This document shows, one piece after another, positions 17,819 to 26,515 of a stretch of DNA of 64,000 nt. How positions within the stretch are numbered: the first letter of the stretch is position 1; the number at the start of each line of letters is the position of its first letter. Below the pieces are notes generated by a model that saw only the letters and a list, made by a program, of their open reading frames with translations, was not told the origin of the DNA and searched no databases. A program made the translations under genes and the position numbers. Source of the DNA: an uncultured Amaricoccus sp. (lineage in GTDB: Bacteria > Pseudomonadota > Alphaproteobacteria > Rhodobacterales > Rhodobacteraceae); the NCBI RefSeq assembly GCF_937891315.1, contig NZ_CALAGI010000105.1, forward strand, positions 1-64,000, read 5' to 3'.

Positions 17819-20800
17819 ATGTCGGTGATACCCAGCCTGACCACCAGCCAGATCGCGGCCCTTCCGACCGAAACCATCGCCGCCCTGACCACGGCGGACA
17901 TGGCGGCCTTCACCACCGCGCAGATCGTCGCCCTGACCACGGCGCAGGCGGCGGCGCTGACCCGGACCCAGGTCGCGGCGCTCGGCACGGCGCAGGTCGC
18001 GGCGATGGAGACGGCGGATCTGGCGGCGCTCGGCACCGCGGTCGTCGCCGGGCTGACCACGGCGCAGATTCCGGCCCTGACCACCGCGCAGATCGCCGCG
18101 CTCTCGACCGCGCAGGTCGCCGCGCTGACGGCGGCGCAGGTCGGCAAGCTCGAGACCGCGGACGTGGCGGCCCTGACCACGGCGCAGGTCGCGGGGATGA
18201 CCTCGGCCCAGCTCGCCGCGCTCAGTTCGGCGCAGGTGACCGCGCTCACCACCGCGCAGGTGGCCGCCCTCGGCACCGCCGCGCTGAAGGGCCTGACCGT
18301 CACCGCCGTGAAGGGGCTGGAGACCGCCGACATCGTCGCCCTCGGCACCGCCCAGGCCGCCGCGCTCACCACCGCGCAGGTCGCCGCGCTCGGAACCGCG
18401 CAGATCGCCGCCTTCGAGACGGCCGATCTCGCCGCGCTCGGCACCGCCGTCGTCGCCGGCCTGACCACCGCGCAGGTGCCGGCGCTGACCACGGCGCAGG
18501 TCGCCGCTCTGACCACGGCCCAGACCCGCGCGCTGTCGGTCGCCGCGATCGCCAAACTCGAAACCGCCGGCATCGCCGCGATGACCACCGATCAGGTCGT
18601 CGCGCTCACCACCGGGCAGATCGCCGCGCTGACCACAGCGCAAGTGCCTTCGCTGACCACCGCGCAGGTCGCCGCTCTGACCACGACGCAGGTCGCGGCG
18701 CTCACCGCGAGCCAGGTCGCCAAGGTCGAGACCGCCGATGTCGCCGCGCTGACCACCACGCAGGTCGCCGCGCTGAGCTCGACGCAGCTCGCGGCGCTCA
18801 CCTCGGCGCAGGTCGGGGCGCTGACCACCACGCAGATCGCGGCGATCGGCACCGCGAAGATCGGCGGCCTGTCGAACATCGGCCTCGCCGGCCTCACCAC
18901 CGCGCAGATCGTGGCGCTCGGCACCGACCAGGCGGCGGCGCTGTCGGCGCGGCAGGTTTCGGCGCTGACGACGGCGCAACTGGCGGCGATGGAGACGGCG
19001 GACGTCGCCGCGCTCGGCAGCGCGGCGATCGCCGCGCTGACCTCGACGCAGATTCCCGCGTTGACCACCGCGCAGGTCGCCGGCCTGACCATCGCGCAGG
19101 CGAGGGCGTTGACCGCGACCCAGATCGGCGCCATGGAATCCGCGGATATCGCGGCGCTGACCACCGCCCAGATCGCGGCCATGACTTCGGCGCAGATCGG
19201 CGCCCTCGGTTCGGCGCAGGTGACCGCGCTGACCACGGCGCAGGTCGCGGCGATCGGCACCGCGGCGCTGAAGAGCCTGACCGCGACCGGGATCAAGGGT
19301 CTGGAGACCGCGGATATCGTGGCGCTGGCCACCGATCAGGCGGCCGCCCTTACCGCGACCCAGGTCGTCGGGCTCAGCACCGCGCAGTTCGCGGCGTTCG
19401 AGACGGCGGATCTCGCCGCCATGTCGACCGCCGTCGTCGCCGGCCTGACCACCGCGCAGGTCGTGGCGCTGACCACGGCGCAGGCCGCGGCGCTGACCAC
19501 CGCGCAAGTGCGCGCGCTGAGCGCCGCGGCGCTGCCGAAGGTCGAGACCGCCGATCTGGCCGCGCTGACCACGACGCAGATCGCGGCGCTGACCACGGCG
19601 CAGGTGCCGATGCTGACCACGGCGCAGGTCGCCGCGCTGACCACGGCGCAGGTCGTGGCACTCGGTACCGCCGGGATCGCCGCGCTCAGCTCGGCGCAGA
19701 TCGCCGCGCTGGAGACCGCGGACGTCGCTGCGCTGACCACCGACCAGATGGTCGCGCTTTCGACCGCGCAGATCGGCGCCTTCGGCTCGGCCCAGCTCGC
19801 GGCCATGTCTCGGCCGCAGGTCGAAAATCTCGGCGTGCGCGTCTCGGGCATCGCCCCGACCGCGATCCGCGGGCTGAGCACCCAGGCCATCGTCGGCATC
19901 GCCGGCGCCAGTTGGGCCGGACTGAGCTCGGCGCAGATCGCCGGCCTGACCACCACGCAGATCCCGGCGATCGAGGTCGGCGATTTCGGCGCCATCTCGA
20001 CCGCCGCGATCAAGGGCCTCACCTCGGCGCAGGTCGTCGCCTTGACCACCGACCAGGTCGTCGGCATGACCTCGGCGCAGGCCGCCGCGTTGACCACGAC
20101 GGCGATCGCCGCGTTCCAGACCGTCGATATCCAGGCGCTGACCCCGACGCATACCGCCGCCTTCGGCTCGGCGCAGATCGCCGCGCTGACCACGACGCAG
20201 CTGCGGGCCGTGGATACCGGCGACCTCGGGGCGGTGACCACCGCCGCGATCAAGGGGCTGACCACCGCTCAGGCGGCCGCGCTGACCACCGACCAGGTCG
20301 CGGCCCTGACCACCGCGCAGGTGGCGGCGCTGACCGTCACGGCGCTGACCAGCCTGACGACGGCGGAGATCGTCGCGCTCTCGACCGGGCAGATCGCCGC
20401 GATGACCACCGCGCAGGTCGGGGCGCTGACCTCGGCTCAGGTCGTGGCGCTCTCGACCGCGCAGGCCGCGGCGCTGACCACGGCGCAGGTGCGGGCGCTG
20501 TCCGCCGCGACGCTGCCCAAGATGGAGACCGCCGACCTCGCCGCGCTGACCACGGCGCAGATCGCGGCTTTGACCACGTCGCAGGTGATGGCGCTGACCA
20601 CCGCGCAGGTGCCGGCGCTGACCACCGCGCAGGTCGCGGCCCTGACGACCGCGCAGATCGCGGCGCTGACCGCGACGCAGGTCGCGAAGGTCGAGACCGC
20701 CGACGTGGCGGCGCTGACCACGGCGCAGGTGGCGGCGCTGACCTCCACCCAGCTCGCCGGTCTCACATCGGCGCAGGTCGGCGCGCTCTCGACCGCGCAG

Positions 20801-21733
20801 CTCGCGGCGATCACCACCGCGAGGATCAGCGGCCTTTCCACGGCCGGCATCGTCGGCCTCACCACCGCGCAGGTCGCGGCCTTGAGCACGGATCAGGCGG
20901 CGGCGCTCGCCGCGCGGCATGTCGCGGCGCTTGGCACCGACCAGATCGCGGCGCTGGAGACCGCCGATCTCGCGGCGCTGACCACGGCGGCGATCGCCGG
21001 CCTGACCACCGCGCAGGTGCCGGCGCTGACCACGGCGCAGGTCGCGGCGCTGACCACGGCGCAGATCCGGGCGATCTCCGCGACGAACATCGCCCGGCTC
21101 GAGACCGCGGACGTGGCGGCTCTGACCACGGCGCAGGTCGCCGCGATGACCACCGGCCAGGTCGCCGGCCTGACCTCCGGCCAGATCGTGGCGCTCACCA
21201 CCGGCCAGGTGGCGGCGCTGACCACGGCGCAGATCGCGGCGATGCCGGCGACTTCGGTGGCGAAGCTCGAGACGGCGGATATCGCGGCGCTCGGAACCGG
21301 TCAGGTCGCGGCGTTCGGCAGCGCCCAGGTCGCGGCGCTGACCACCGCGCAGGTGGCGGCGATCGAGACGGCGGATCTGGCGGCGCTGACCACGGCGGCG
21401 CTGAAGGGGCTGACCACCGCGCAGGTGCCGGCGCTGACGACGGCGCAGGTCGGGGCGCTGACCACGGCGCAGGTGGCCTCGATCGCCTCGACGCTGGTCG
21501 GCAAGCTCGGCACGGCCCAGGTCGTCGCCCTGACCGCCCCGGCGATCACCGCGCTGACCACGGCGCAGATGGGGGCGCTGACCACGGCGCAGATCTCGGC
21601 GCTGACCACGACCCAGATCGCCGCGCTGGAGACGGTGGATATCAAGGCGCTGAGCACCGCCCAGGTCGCCGCCTTCACCACCAGCCAGATCGGCGCGATG
21701 AGCAGCGCGCAGGTGAACGCCCTGTTCCTCTGA
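17819..21733 (+). CDS. Giant Ala/Thr-rich octapeptide-repeat protein, function unknown
   Basis: The ATG at 17819 has a GGAG six bases upstream, giving 1304 residues; an earlier in-frame start at 17654 lacks such a site and adds unrelated sequence. From residue 7 nearly the whole protein is an 8-residue unit, consensus Leu-Thr-Thr-Ala-Gln-Val/Ile-Ala-Ala, about 160 copies. Variant units of the type Leu-Glu-Thr-Ala-Asp recur at spacings of 6, 7 and 4 units, so the basic octad is nested in a super-repeat of about 17 units (136 residues). A less regular patch is encoded at about 19804-19935. No signal peptide, membrane helix, RTX motif or anchor is visible; it ends VNALFL. Leu and Val/Ile five residues apart suggest a solenoid. 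The role is unknown. The neighbouring GT41 enzyme makes Thr glycosylation a fair guess. Confidence 0.85.
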   Translation: MSVIPSLTTSQIAALPTETIAALTTADMAAFTTAQIVALTTAQAAALTRTQVAALGTAQVAAMETADLAALGTAVVAGLTTAQIPALTTAQIAALSTAQVAALTAAQVGKLETADVAALTTAQVAGMTSAQLAALSSAQVTALTTAQVAALGTAALKGLTVTAVKGLETADIVALGTAQAAALTTAQVAALGTAQIAAFETADLAALGTAVVAGLTTAQVPALTTAQVAALTTAQTRALSVAAIAKLETAGIAAMTTDQVVALTTGQIAALTTAQVPSLTTAQVAALTTTQVAALTASQVAKVETADVAALTTTQVAALSSTQLAALTSAQVGALTTTQIAAIGTAKIGGLSNIGLAGLTTAQIVALGTDQAAALSARQVSALTTAQLAAMETADVAALGSAAIAALTSTQIPALTTAQVAGLTIAQARALTATQIGAMESADIAALTTAQIAAMTSAQIGALGSAQVTALTTAQVAAIGTAALKSLTATGIKGLETADIVALATDQAAALTATQVVGLSTAQFAAFETADLAAMSTAVVAGLTTAQVVALTTAQAAALTTAQVRALSAAALPKVETADLAALTTTQIAALTTAQVPMLTTAQVAALTTAQVVALGTAGIAALSSAQIAALETADVAALTTDQMVALSTAQIGAFGSAQLAAMSRPQVENLGVRVSGIAPTAIRGLSTQAIVGIAGASWAGLSSAQIAGLTTTQIPAIEVGDFGAISTAAIKGLTSAQVVALTTDQVVGMTSAQAAALTTTAIAAFQTVDIQALTPTHTAAFGSAQIAALTTTQLRAVDTGDLGAVTTAAIKGLTTAQAAALTTDQVAALTTAQVAALTVTALTSLTTAEIVALSTGQIAAMTTAQVGALTSAQVVALSTAQAAALTTAQVRALSAATLPKMETADLAALTTAQIAALTTSQVMALTTAQVPALTTAQVAALTTAQIAALTATQVAKVETADVAALTTAQVAALTSTQLAGLTSAQVGALSTAQLAAITTARISGLSTAGIVGLTTAQVAALSTDQAAALAARHVAALGTDQIAALETADLAALTTAAIAGLTTAQVPALTTAQVAALTTAQIRAISATNIARLETADVAALTTAQVAAMTTGQVAGLTSGQIVALTTGQVAALTTAQIAAMPATSVAKLETADIAALGTGQVAAFGSAQVAALTTAQVAAIETADLAALTTAALKGLTTAQVPALTTAQVGALTTAQVASIASTLVGKLGTAQVVALTAPAITALTTAQMGALTTAQISALTTTQIAALETVDIKALSTAQVAAFTTSQIGAMSSAQVNALFL
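17837..21721 (+). repeat. Tandem 24-bp (8-codon) repeat array, about 160 copies
   Basis: The DNA repeats with a 24-base period through almost the whole gene, built on variants of gcgctgaccacggcgcaggtc. Copies differ at third positions and in the Leu-Glu-Thr-Ala-Asp variant units, so it is an old, diverged array rather than a recent expansion. The period is a multiple of three, so copy-number changes keep the frame. Confidence 0.95.
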
Positions 21734-21752
21734 CCGCGACCTTCCCGCGCAG

Positions 21753-21789
21753 GCCCGTCCCGGGAGGCCGGGGCGGGCGTTTCGTTTCT
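21753..21789 (+). terminator. Rho-independent-type terminator after repeat gene
   Basis: A stem GCCCGTCCC (21753-21761)/GGGGCGGGC (21770-21778) with an 8-base loop is followed by GTTTCGTTTCT. It lies 20 bases after the stop of the repeat protein and just before the convergent EF-G-like gene ends. Confidence 0.75.
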
Positions 21790-23740
21790 ACGCCGGTTCG
21801 CGCGCGTGATCCTGGACGACGCGATCGGCCGCCTTGCCGTGCAGTTCCTCGTAGTGGTCGAACGCCGCGTCGAAGGAACCCACCCCTTGGGTCGCCGCGC
21901 GGATGTCGTTCGCCAGATCGGCGAGGGCGCCGCCCGGGATCAGCGCCGCGAAGACCTCCCAGCCCTTGGCCTCTGGATCGGCGTCGAAGCCGAGCACCTG
22001 GCCGAGATGGGCCGAGACGATCGGCGAAATCGCCCCGGTGAAGACCGCCGGCGCGTGGATCGCCAGCTTGAAGATCGGTTGCAGCAGGACCGGCGCCGCC
22101 TCGCGCAGCGCCTCGGCGACGCAGCGGCGGCCCGCGATGCGGAATGCCATTTCCGAACTGTCGACGGGATGGTGCAGCCCGTCGCTCAACACCACCTCGA
22201 CATCGACCACCGGAAAGCCGAGCGGCCCGCGTTCCATCGCGTCGCGCGCACCCTGCTCGACAGCGGGGATATAGTTGCGGGGCACCGCGCCACCCTTCAC
22301 CACCTCGGAGAAGACGAAGCCGGCGCCGCGCGCACCCGGGGCGACGCTCAGCTTGACGTCGGCGAACTGTCCGGCGCCGCCGGTCTGTTTCTTGTGCCGA
22401 TAGGCCTGGTCGCGCGGGCGGGCGATGGTTTCGCGATAGGCCGGCGGCGGCACGCAATCGCGGGCTTCGAGCCCGAAGATCTCCTTCAGACGCTGGCGCA
22501 GAACGCGCAGATGCAGCGGTCCCTGGATACCGACGAGCGCGGCGCCGGTCACCGGATCCTGCCCGGCGCGCAGGGCCGCGTCGGTTTCGGCCAGCGTCGC
22601 CAGCGCACCGGACAGCTTCACCCCCTCGCGCTCGGTCATCGGTTCGAGGATGCGCTGGGCCTGCGGCCGCGGCGGCCGGCGCCAAGCGGGGGCGGGGAAG
22701 GCGCCGGTCCCGGTGACGAGGAGCCCCGGCGTCAGGTGGTCCGCCTTCACCAGCGAGACGATCTCACCCTCGGCGGCGGCGTCGAAGTGGCGACCGTCGC
22801 GCGGATCGGCCGAGCCGAACTGTCCGGGTGCGCGTCCGCCGAGCGGCCGGTTGGCGGGCAGCGCCTCCAGCGCGCGGACGAGCAAGGCGCGGCCGAGATG
22901 CTTGCGATAGGCGCCGCTGAGCACGACGGCGTTCGGCGCTGTGTCGAGGCCGGCCTGCCCGCGCAGACGGTCGCGCAGCACGCCGGGGGCGGGCGCCTCA
23001 TGGCGCAGCGCTTTCATCAGCCGGACGAGGCCGTTGCCATGCGCGGCCGAGCCGATCAGCGCCGGCATCGCCGCGCGACTGGTCAACACCTGGGCGCAGA
23101 TCGCATAGACTTCGTCGCTCGGCGGCGTCTGGTCCTCGATCAGCTCCTCCAGCAGATGGTCGTCGAAGCTCGAAAGATGTTCGAGCAGGTCGCCCCGCGC
23201 CTCGCGTTCGCGCTCGGTGACCTCGGCCGGGATCTCGATCAGCCGCGACGGCTCGCCTTCGCGATAGGCCCAGGCGCGTTCGGAGACGAGATCGACGGCG
23301 CCGACCACGTGGCCGTCGCGGCGGATCGGCACCTGCCGCAGCACGATCGGGCGCGGGGTGTAGTCCTGCAGGGCGGCGACCACGTCGCGCAGGCGGCCGG
23401 CGGCCTCATCGACGCGATTGACGAAAATCAGCGCGGGCGTGCCGGCGCGCTCCACCAGCCGCAGGTAGGGCGCGGCGAGGACGGCGGCGGCCGGGTCCGG
23501 GGCGACACAGATCACGGCGGCGTCGGCCGCGAGCAGGGCATCGGCGGCGACCGAGAGGAATTCGATCGACCCCGGCGTGTCGATCGCCTGCCAGGCATCG
23601 CCGAGATGGGTGAAGCCCGCGATCCGAAGCTCACCCGGCGCGGCGGCGGCCGGCGGCTTGCCTTCGAGCGCGCAAATGCGATCGACCAGCGTCGATTTGC
23701 CGGTGTTCGATGCCCCGAGTATCGCGATGGCCCGCGTCAT
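21788..23740 (-). CDS. EF-G-like translation GTPase paralogue
   Basis: A 650-residue protein with the EF-G domain order: GTPase (about 1-230), domain II, domains III-IV, and a domain V with NDIRAATQGVGSFDAAFDHYEEL. It starts at an ATG with a GGGGGAAA ribosome site. The P loop is GASNTGKST, G3 is DTPGS, and G4 is NRVD. Canonical EF-G has DTPGH, whose His drives GTP hydrolysis on the ribosome; here it is Ser. The switch I segment is also shortened. It is therefore a divergent FusA2-type paralogue, common in alphaproteobacteria and of unknown role, not the housekeeping EF-G. It seems to be a single-gene unit. Confidence 0.88.
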   Translation of the reverse strand: MTRAIAILGASNTGKSTLVDRICALEGKPPAAAAPGELRIAGFTHLGDAWQAIDTPGSIEFLSVAADALLAADAAVICVAPDPAAAVLAAPYLRLVERAGTPALIFVNRVDEAAGRLRDVVAALQDYTPRPIVLRQVPIRRDGHVVGAVDLVSERAWAYREGEPSRLIEIPAEVTEREREARGDLLEHLSSFDDHLLEELIEDQTPPSDEVYAICAQVLTSRAAMPALIGSAAHGNGLVRLMKALRHEAPAPGVLRDRLRGQAGLDTAPNAVVLSGAYRKHLGRALLVRALEALPANRPLGGRAPGQFGSADPRDGRHFDAAAEGEIVSLVKADHLTPGLLVTGTGAFPAPAWRRPPRPQAQRILEPMTEREGVKLSGALATLAETDAALRAGQDPVTGAALVGIQGPLHLRVLRQRLKEIFGLEARDCVPPPAYRETIARPRDQAYRHKKQTGGAGQFADVKLSVAPGARGAGFVFSEVVKGGAVPRNYIPAVEQGARDAMERGPLGFPVVDVEVVLSDGLHHPVDSSEMAFRIAGRRCVAEALREAAPVLLQPIFKLAIHAPAVFTGAISPIVSAHLGQVLGFDADPEAKGWEVFAALIPGGALADLANDIRAATQGVGSFDAAFDHYEELHGKAADRVVQDHAREPA

Positions 23741-23932
23741 GACGTTTCCCCCTGGTTTTCCTTGTTGGGGGAAACTCTCCGACAGTTCGCAGTGAAATTC
23801 CAGCGCGGCGCGCGATCCCGACGCGCGCGGCGGTGAGGACGTTACGTGAGAAGCGCGGCCTATGTTCCCGCGATCACGTCATTATCGCCCGTCGGCGAGC
23901 GCAAGCGGCAAGGCGAATTTTCGGGAGGCGAG

Positions 23933-24009
23933 TGGTACCAGCGCCCCGGCTTGAACGGGGGACCTCCTGATCCACAATCAGGCGCTCTAACCAACTGAGC
24001 TACGCCGGC
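23933..24009 (-). tRNA. tRNA-His (GTG)
   Basis: The minus strand folds as a tRNA. The acceptor is GCCGGCG/CGCTGGT with two G-U pairs, the D arm is TAGCTCAGTTGGTTAGAG, the anticodon loop is TTGTGGA (anticodon GTG), the T loop is TTCAAGC, and CCA is encoded. The discriminator is A and the base before position 1 is T, so the universal G-1 of tRNA-His is absent. This is the known alphaproteobacterial exception. Confidence 0.95.
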
Positions 24010-24111
24010 ACTGGGGAACCGACTATATTCGCGGGGCGGCGAATGCAAGTCCCCCTTGCTCCGGCGCGGCCAGCTTCTCACTATGCGGGGTCAAACGGCT
24101 GGGAGTTGGGA

Positions 24112-24321
24112 ATGGGCATAGACCGCGAAAGCGACGTCTCCGCGAACCTGCAGATCGGACCGACGACGCTCGGCATGGTGCGGCTCTATATCTCGACCGA
24201 CACCGTTGATCTGCCGCTCGACTTCGAGCCCGAGGAGGCCGAGGAGATCGCCGAGGAACTTCGCGCCGCCGCCGCGCGCGCGCGCAAGGGTGCCCCGGAA
24301 GGCCGGAAGAAGTCGCGCTAG
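24112..24321 (+). CDS. DUF6324 family small protein
   Basis: A 69-residue protein starting MGIDRESDVSANLQIGPTT with a GGGAGTTGGGA ribosome site. It matches what I recall of the alphaproteobacterial DUF6324 family: a short beta-rich half (TLGMVRLYISTDTVDLPLDF), an acidic EPEEAEEIAEEL helix, and a basic tail. Function is unknown. It precedes the caspase-like gene by about 70 bases on the same strand. Confidence 0.75.
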   Translation: MGIDRESDVSANLQIGPTTLGMVRLYISTDTVDLPLDFEPEEAEEIAEELRAAAARARKGAPEGRKKSR

Positions 24322-24394
24322 TCCCTTCGTTTTGTCGACAAGCAGCCGACGGGGGCTTATACTCCCGCGCCGAGACCGGGTCGGGGGTAGGGGC

Positions 24395-26515
24395 ATGCGT
24401 CGGGCGATCCATTCCGCGATCTGGTCCGTGGCGTTCCTTGTGCTGGCGGGAGGCGCGATGGCCGGGGAGCGGCCGGCCTATGTCGCGGTCGTCATCGGCA
24501 ACAACGACTATCCGGCCGCGCCGCTGCGCAACGCCGGCAACGACGCGGCGCTGGTGGCGAAGGCGCTGGCCGAGACCGGTTTCGCCGTCAGCGTGCATGT
24601 CGATGTGACTTCCGACCAGGTGCCGGCGCTTCTCGACGAAATTCGCACGCGGTTTCAGGGCGCCGAGATCGGCCTCGTCTATTACGCCGGCCATGCCTTC
24701 CAGTACAACGGCGAGAACCAGCTGCTGTCCGTCGATGTGCCGGAGATGACGGCCGAGGTGATCAATGCCAAGCGCCTGCCGCTGCGCGAGGTTCTGGCGG
24801 CCGCGGCGACGGAGGGCGGCGCCGGGGGCGGCTTGCGGCTCGTCATCCTCGACGGTTGCCGCAACGATCCCTTCTCCACCGTCGGCGCAGCCTATTCGCG
24901 CGGCCTCGCCTTCGAGGAAAGCGGCGCGGACGAGACGCTGATCGCCTATTCGACAGGCGCCGGGCAACTCGCCTTCGACGGGCCGAACAATGGCAACAGC
25001 CCCTTCGCGCTGTCGCTGGCGCGGGCGGTCGAGCGGCCGGGGGTGACGGTTTCGGATATGCTGCGCTCGATCCGGCGCGACGTGCGGCTCGCGACCGAGG
25101 CGCGGCAGATCCCCTGGGTCGTCGGCTCGATCGAGACCGACTATGTCGTGAACCGCTCCGCGGCGCCCAGTCAGCCGGTCGCCGCGATCGGGAGCGAGGT
25201 GCCGCTTGACGAAGTCGTCTGGTGGTCGATCCGCGCCGAGATCACGCCCGACGAGCTCAGCCGGTTTGTGCAGGTGTTCCCGAGCAGCCGCTACGCGCCC
25301 GAGGCCACCACGCGGCTGCGCGAGATCGAGCTGGCCGGGTCCGACGCCACGCGGGCGGTGGTGATCGACGGCGAGGCGATCCCGGCGCAGAGCGTCACGG
25401 CGGTGCTCGACCTGCGCGCGAAGCTGCCCGCCGCCGGCGGCTACGAGCCGCGGACCAGCATTCCGGCCGAGCTCTTCGACATCTGGCCGAACGCCCTGCC
25501 GGGGACGGCGGGCGGCCTTGGCGAGATCGTCACCGAATGCGATCTGATCGCCGGCGATCCGGCCGACCAGCAGCGGGTGGCGCCGGCTGTGGAATGGGGC
25601 CTCGTCAATGCGCGCCGCGCGGTCCGGGTCTGCGGCTATGCGCTGGCGAACGACCCCGGCAATGCCCGGCTGGCGTTCCAGCTCGGCCGCGCGCTCGATA
25701 TCGGCGAGAACTTCCCCTGGGCGCGGTATTTCTACGGCATGGCCGCGAGCGCCGGCTATGCCGAGGCGATGACCAGCCTCGGCTACATGGCGATCGAGGG
25801 GCGGGGCGGCGAGATCGACTACGCCGCCGCCGCCGACTGGTACCACCGGGCTTCCGCGCTCGGCAACCTGCGCGCGCGAACCAATATCGGCGAGATCTAT
25901 GCCAAAGGGCAGGGGGTGGAGCCGCGCCCCGAGGAGGCGATCCTGTGGTATCGGCTGGCGGCCGGCATGGGTTGGCCGAACGCGCAGAACGCGCTCGCCG
26001 ACATGTATCGCCGCGGAATGGGGGTCGAGAAGGACGAGCGCGCCTCCGCCGCGCTCTACGCCCTGGCGGCGGCGAACGGTCAGCGCGAGGCGATGAGCAG
26101 CCTCGGCCGCAGCTATCTGAATGGCTGGGGTGTCGAGAAGGACCGGGCCACGGCCCGCGGCTGGTTCGAGCGGGCGATCGACGCCGGCGACCGATACTCG
26201 CCCTACTACCTCGCGCGGGATCTGGTTTCGACCGGCGAGGGCAAGACCGATCCCCAGGCGGTGCTGGACCTCCTGACGCTCTCGGCCGACCGCGGCTTTC
26301 GCGAGGCCTATCTGGAGCTTGGCAGGGTCTATTCCAACGGCGAGATCCTGCCCGCCAATCCGGCCCAGGCCTATTTCTGGGCGCGGCTGGCTGAGATCAG
26401 CGAGATCAAGGGCGCGGGGGAACTCGTCGCCGCGACGGGATCGCAACTCGACACCGGCCACAAGGCCGAGGTCGAGCGGCTGATCGAAGAGCGCAGGCAG
26501 CTGAATGGGATATGA
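24395..26515 (+). CDS. Secreted caspase-fold (C14) protein with Sel1 repeats
   Basis: The ATG at 24395 (after GTAGGGGC) gives 706 residues. A signal peptide (about 1-22, ending GAMA) is followed by a caspase-fold domain (about 25-250). The catalytic dyad is His100 in YYAGHAFQYNG and Cys155 in LDGCRNDPF, both intact. A middle linker with a short tetratrico-like segment leads to Sel1-type repeats (about 435-680), which bind proteins. Bacterial C14 proteins of this build occur widely in alphaproteobacteria; substrates are mostly unknown. Export is inferred from the signal peptide. The stop lies 11 bases inside the next gene, a radical SAM gene, so the two are probably translated together. Confidence 0.9.
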   Translation: MRRAIHSAIWSVAFLVLAGGAMAGERPAYVAVVIGNNDYPAAPLRNAGNDAALVAKALAETGFAVSVHVDVTSDQVPALLDEIRTRFQGAEIGLVYYAGHAFQYNGENQLLSVDVPEMTAEVINAKRLPLREVLAAAATEGGAGGGLRLVILDGCRNDPFSTVGAAYSRGLAFEESGADETLIAYSTGAGQLAFDGPNNGNSPFALSLARAVERPGVTVSDMLRSIRRDVRLATEARQIPWVVGSIETDYVVNRSAAPSQPVAAIGSEVPLDEVVWWSIRAEITPDELSRFVQVFPSSRYAPEATTRLREIELAGSDATRAVVIDGEAIPAQSVTAVLDLRAKLPAAGGYEPRTSIPAELFDIWPNALPGTAGGLGEIVTECDLIAGDPADQQRVAPAVEWGLVNARRAVRVCGYALANDPGNARLAFQLGRALDIGENFPWARYFYGMAASAGYAEAMTSLGYMAIEGRGGEIDYAAAADWYHRASALGNLRARTNIGEIYAKGQGVEPRPEEAILWYRLAAGMGWPNAQNALADMYRRGMGVEKDERASAALYALAAANGQREAMSSLGRSYLNGWGVEKDRATARGWFERAIDAGDRYSPYYLARDLVSTGEGKTDPQAVLDLLTLSADRGFREAYLELGRVYSNGEILPANPAQAYFWARLAEISEIKGAGELVAATGSQLDTGHKAEVERLIEERRQLNGI

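Noticed and set aside
17690..20920. A 1076-residue open frame antisense to the octad array, and a 1428-residue frame in another plus-strand phase
   Set aside because: The 24-base repeat has a length divisible by three and few A/T bases, so stops are absent in several phases. These frames give Arg/Gly/Asp-rich strings with no ribosome site or family signal; only the chosen phase gives the Leu-Thr-Thr-Ala-Gln pattern with a good start.
17837..21721. Reading the octads as TAL-effector-like repeats, since LTTAQV resembles LTPEQV
   Set aside because: TALE repeats are 33-35 residues with variable di-residues; here the period is 8 with no such positions.
17837..21721. CRISPR array
   Set aside because: The 24-base units are contiguous, coding and diverged, with no unique spacers. 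No cas genes are nearby.
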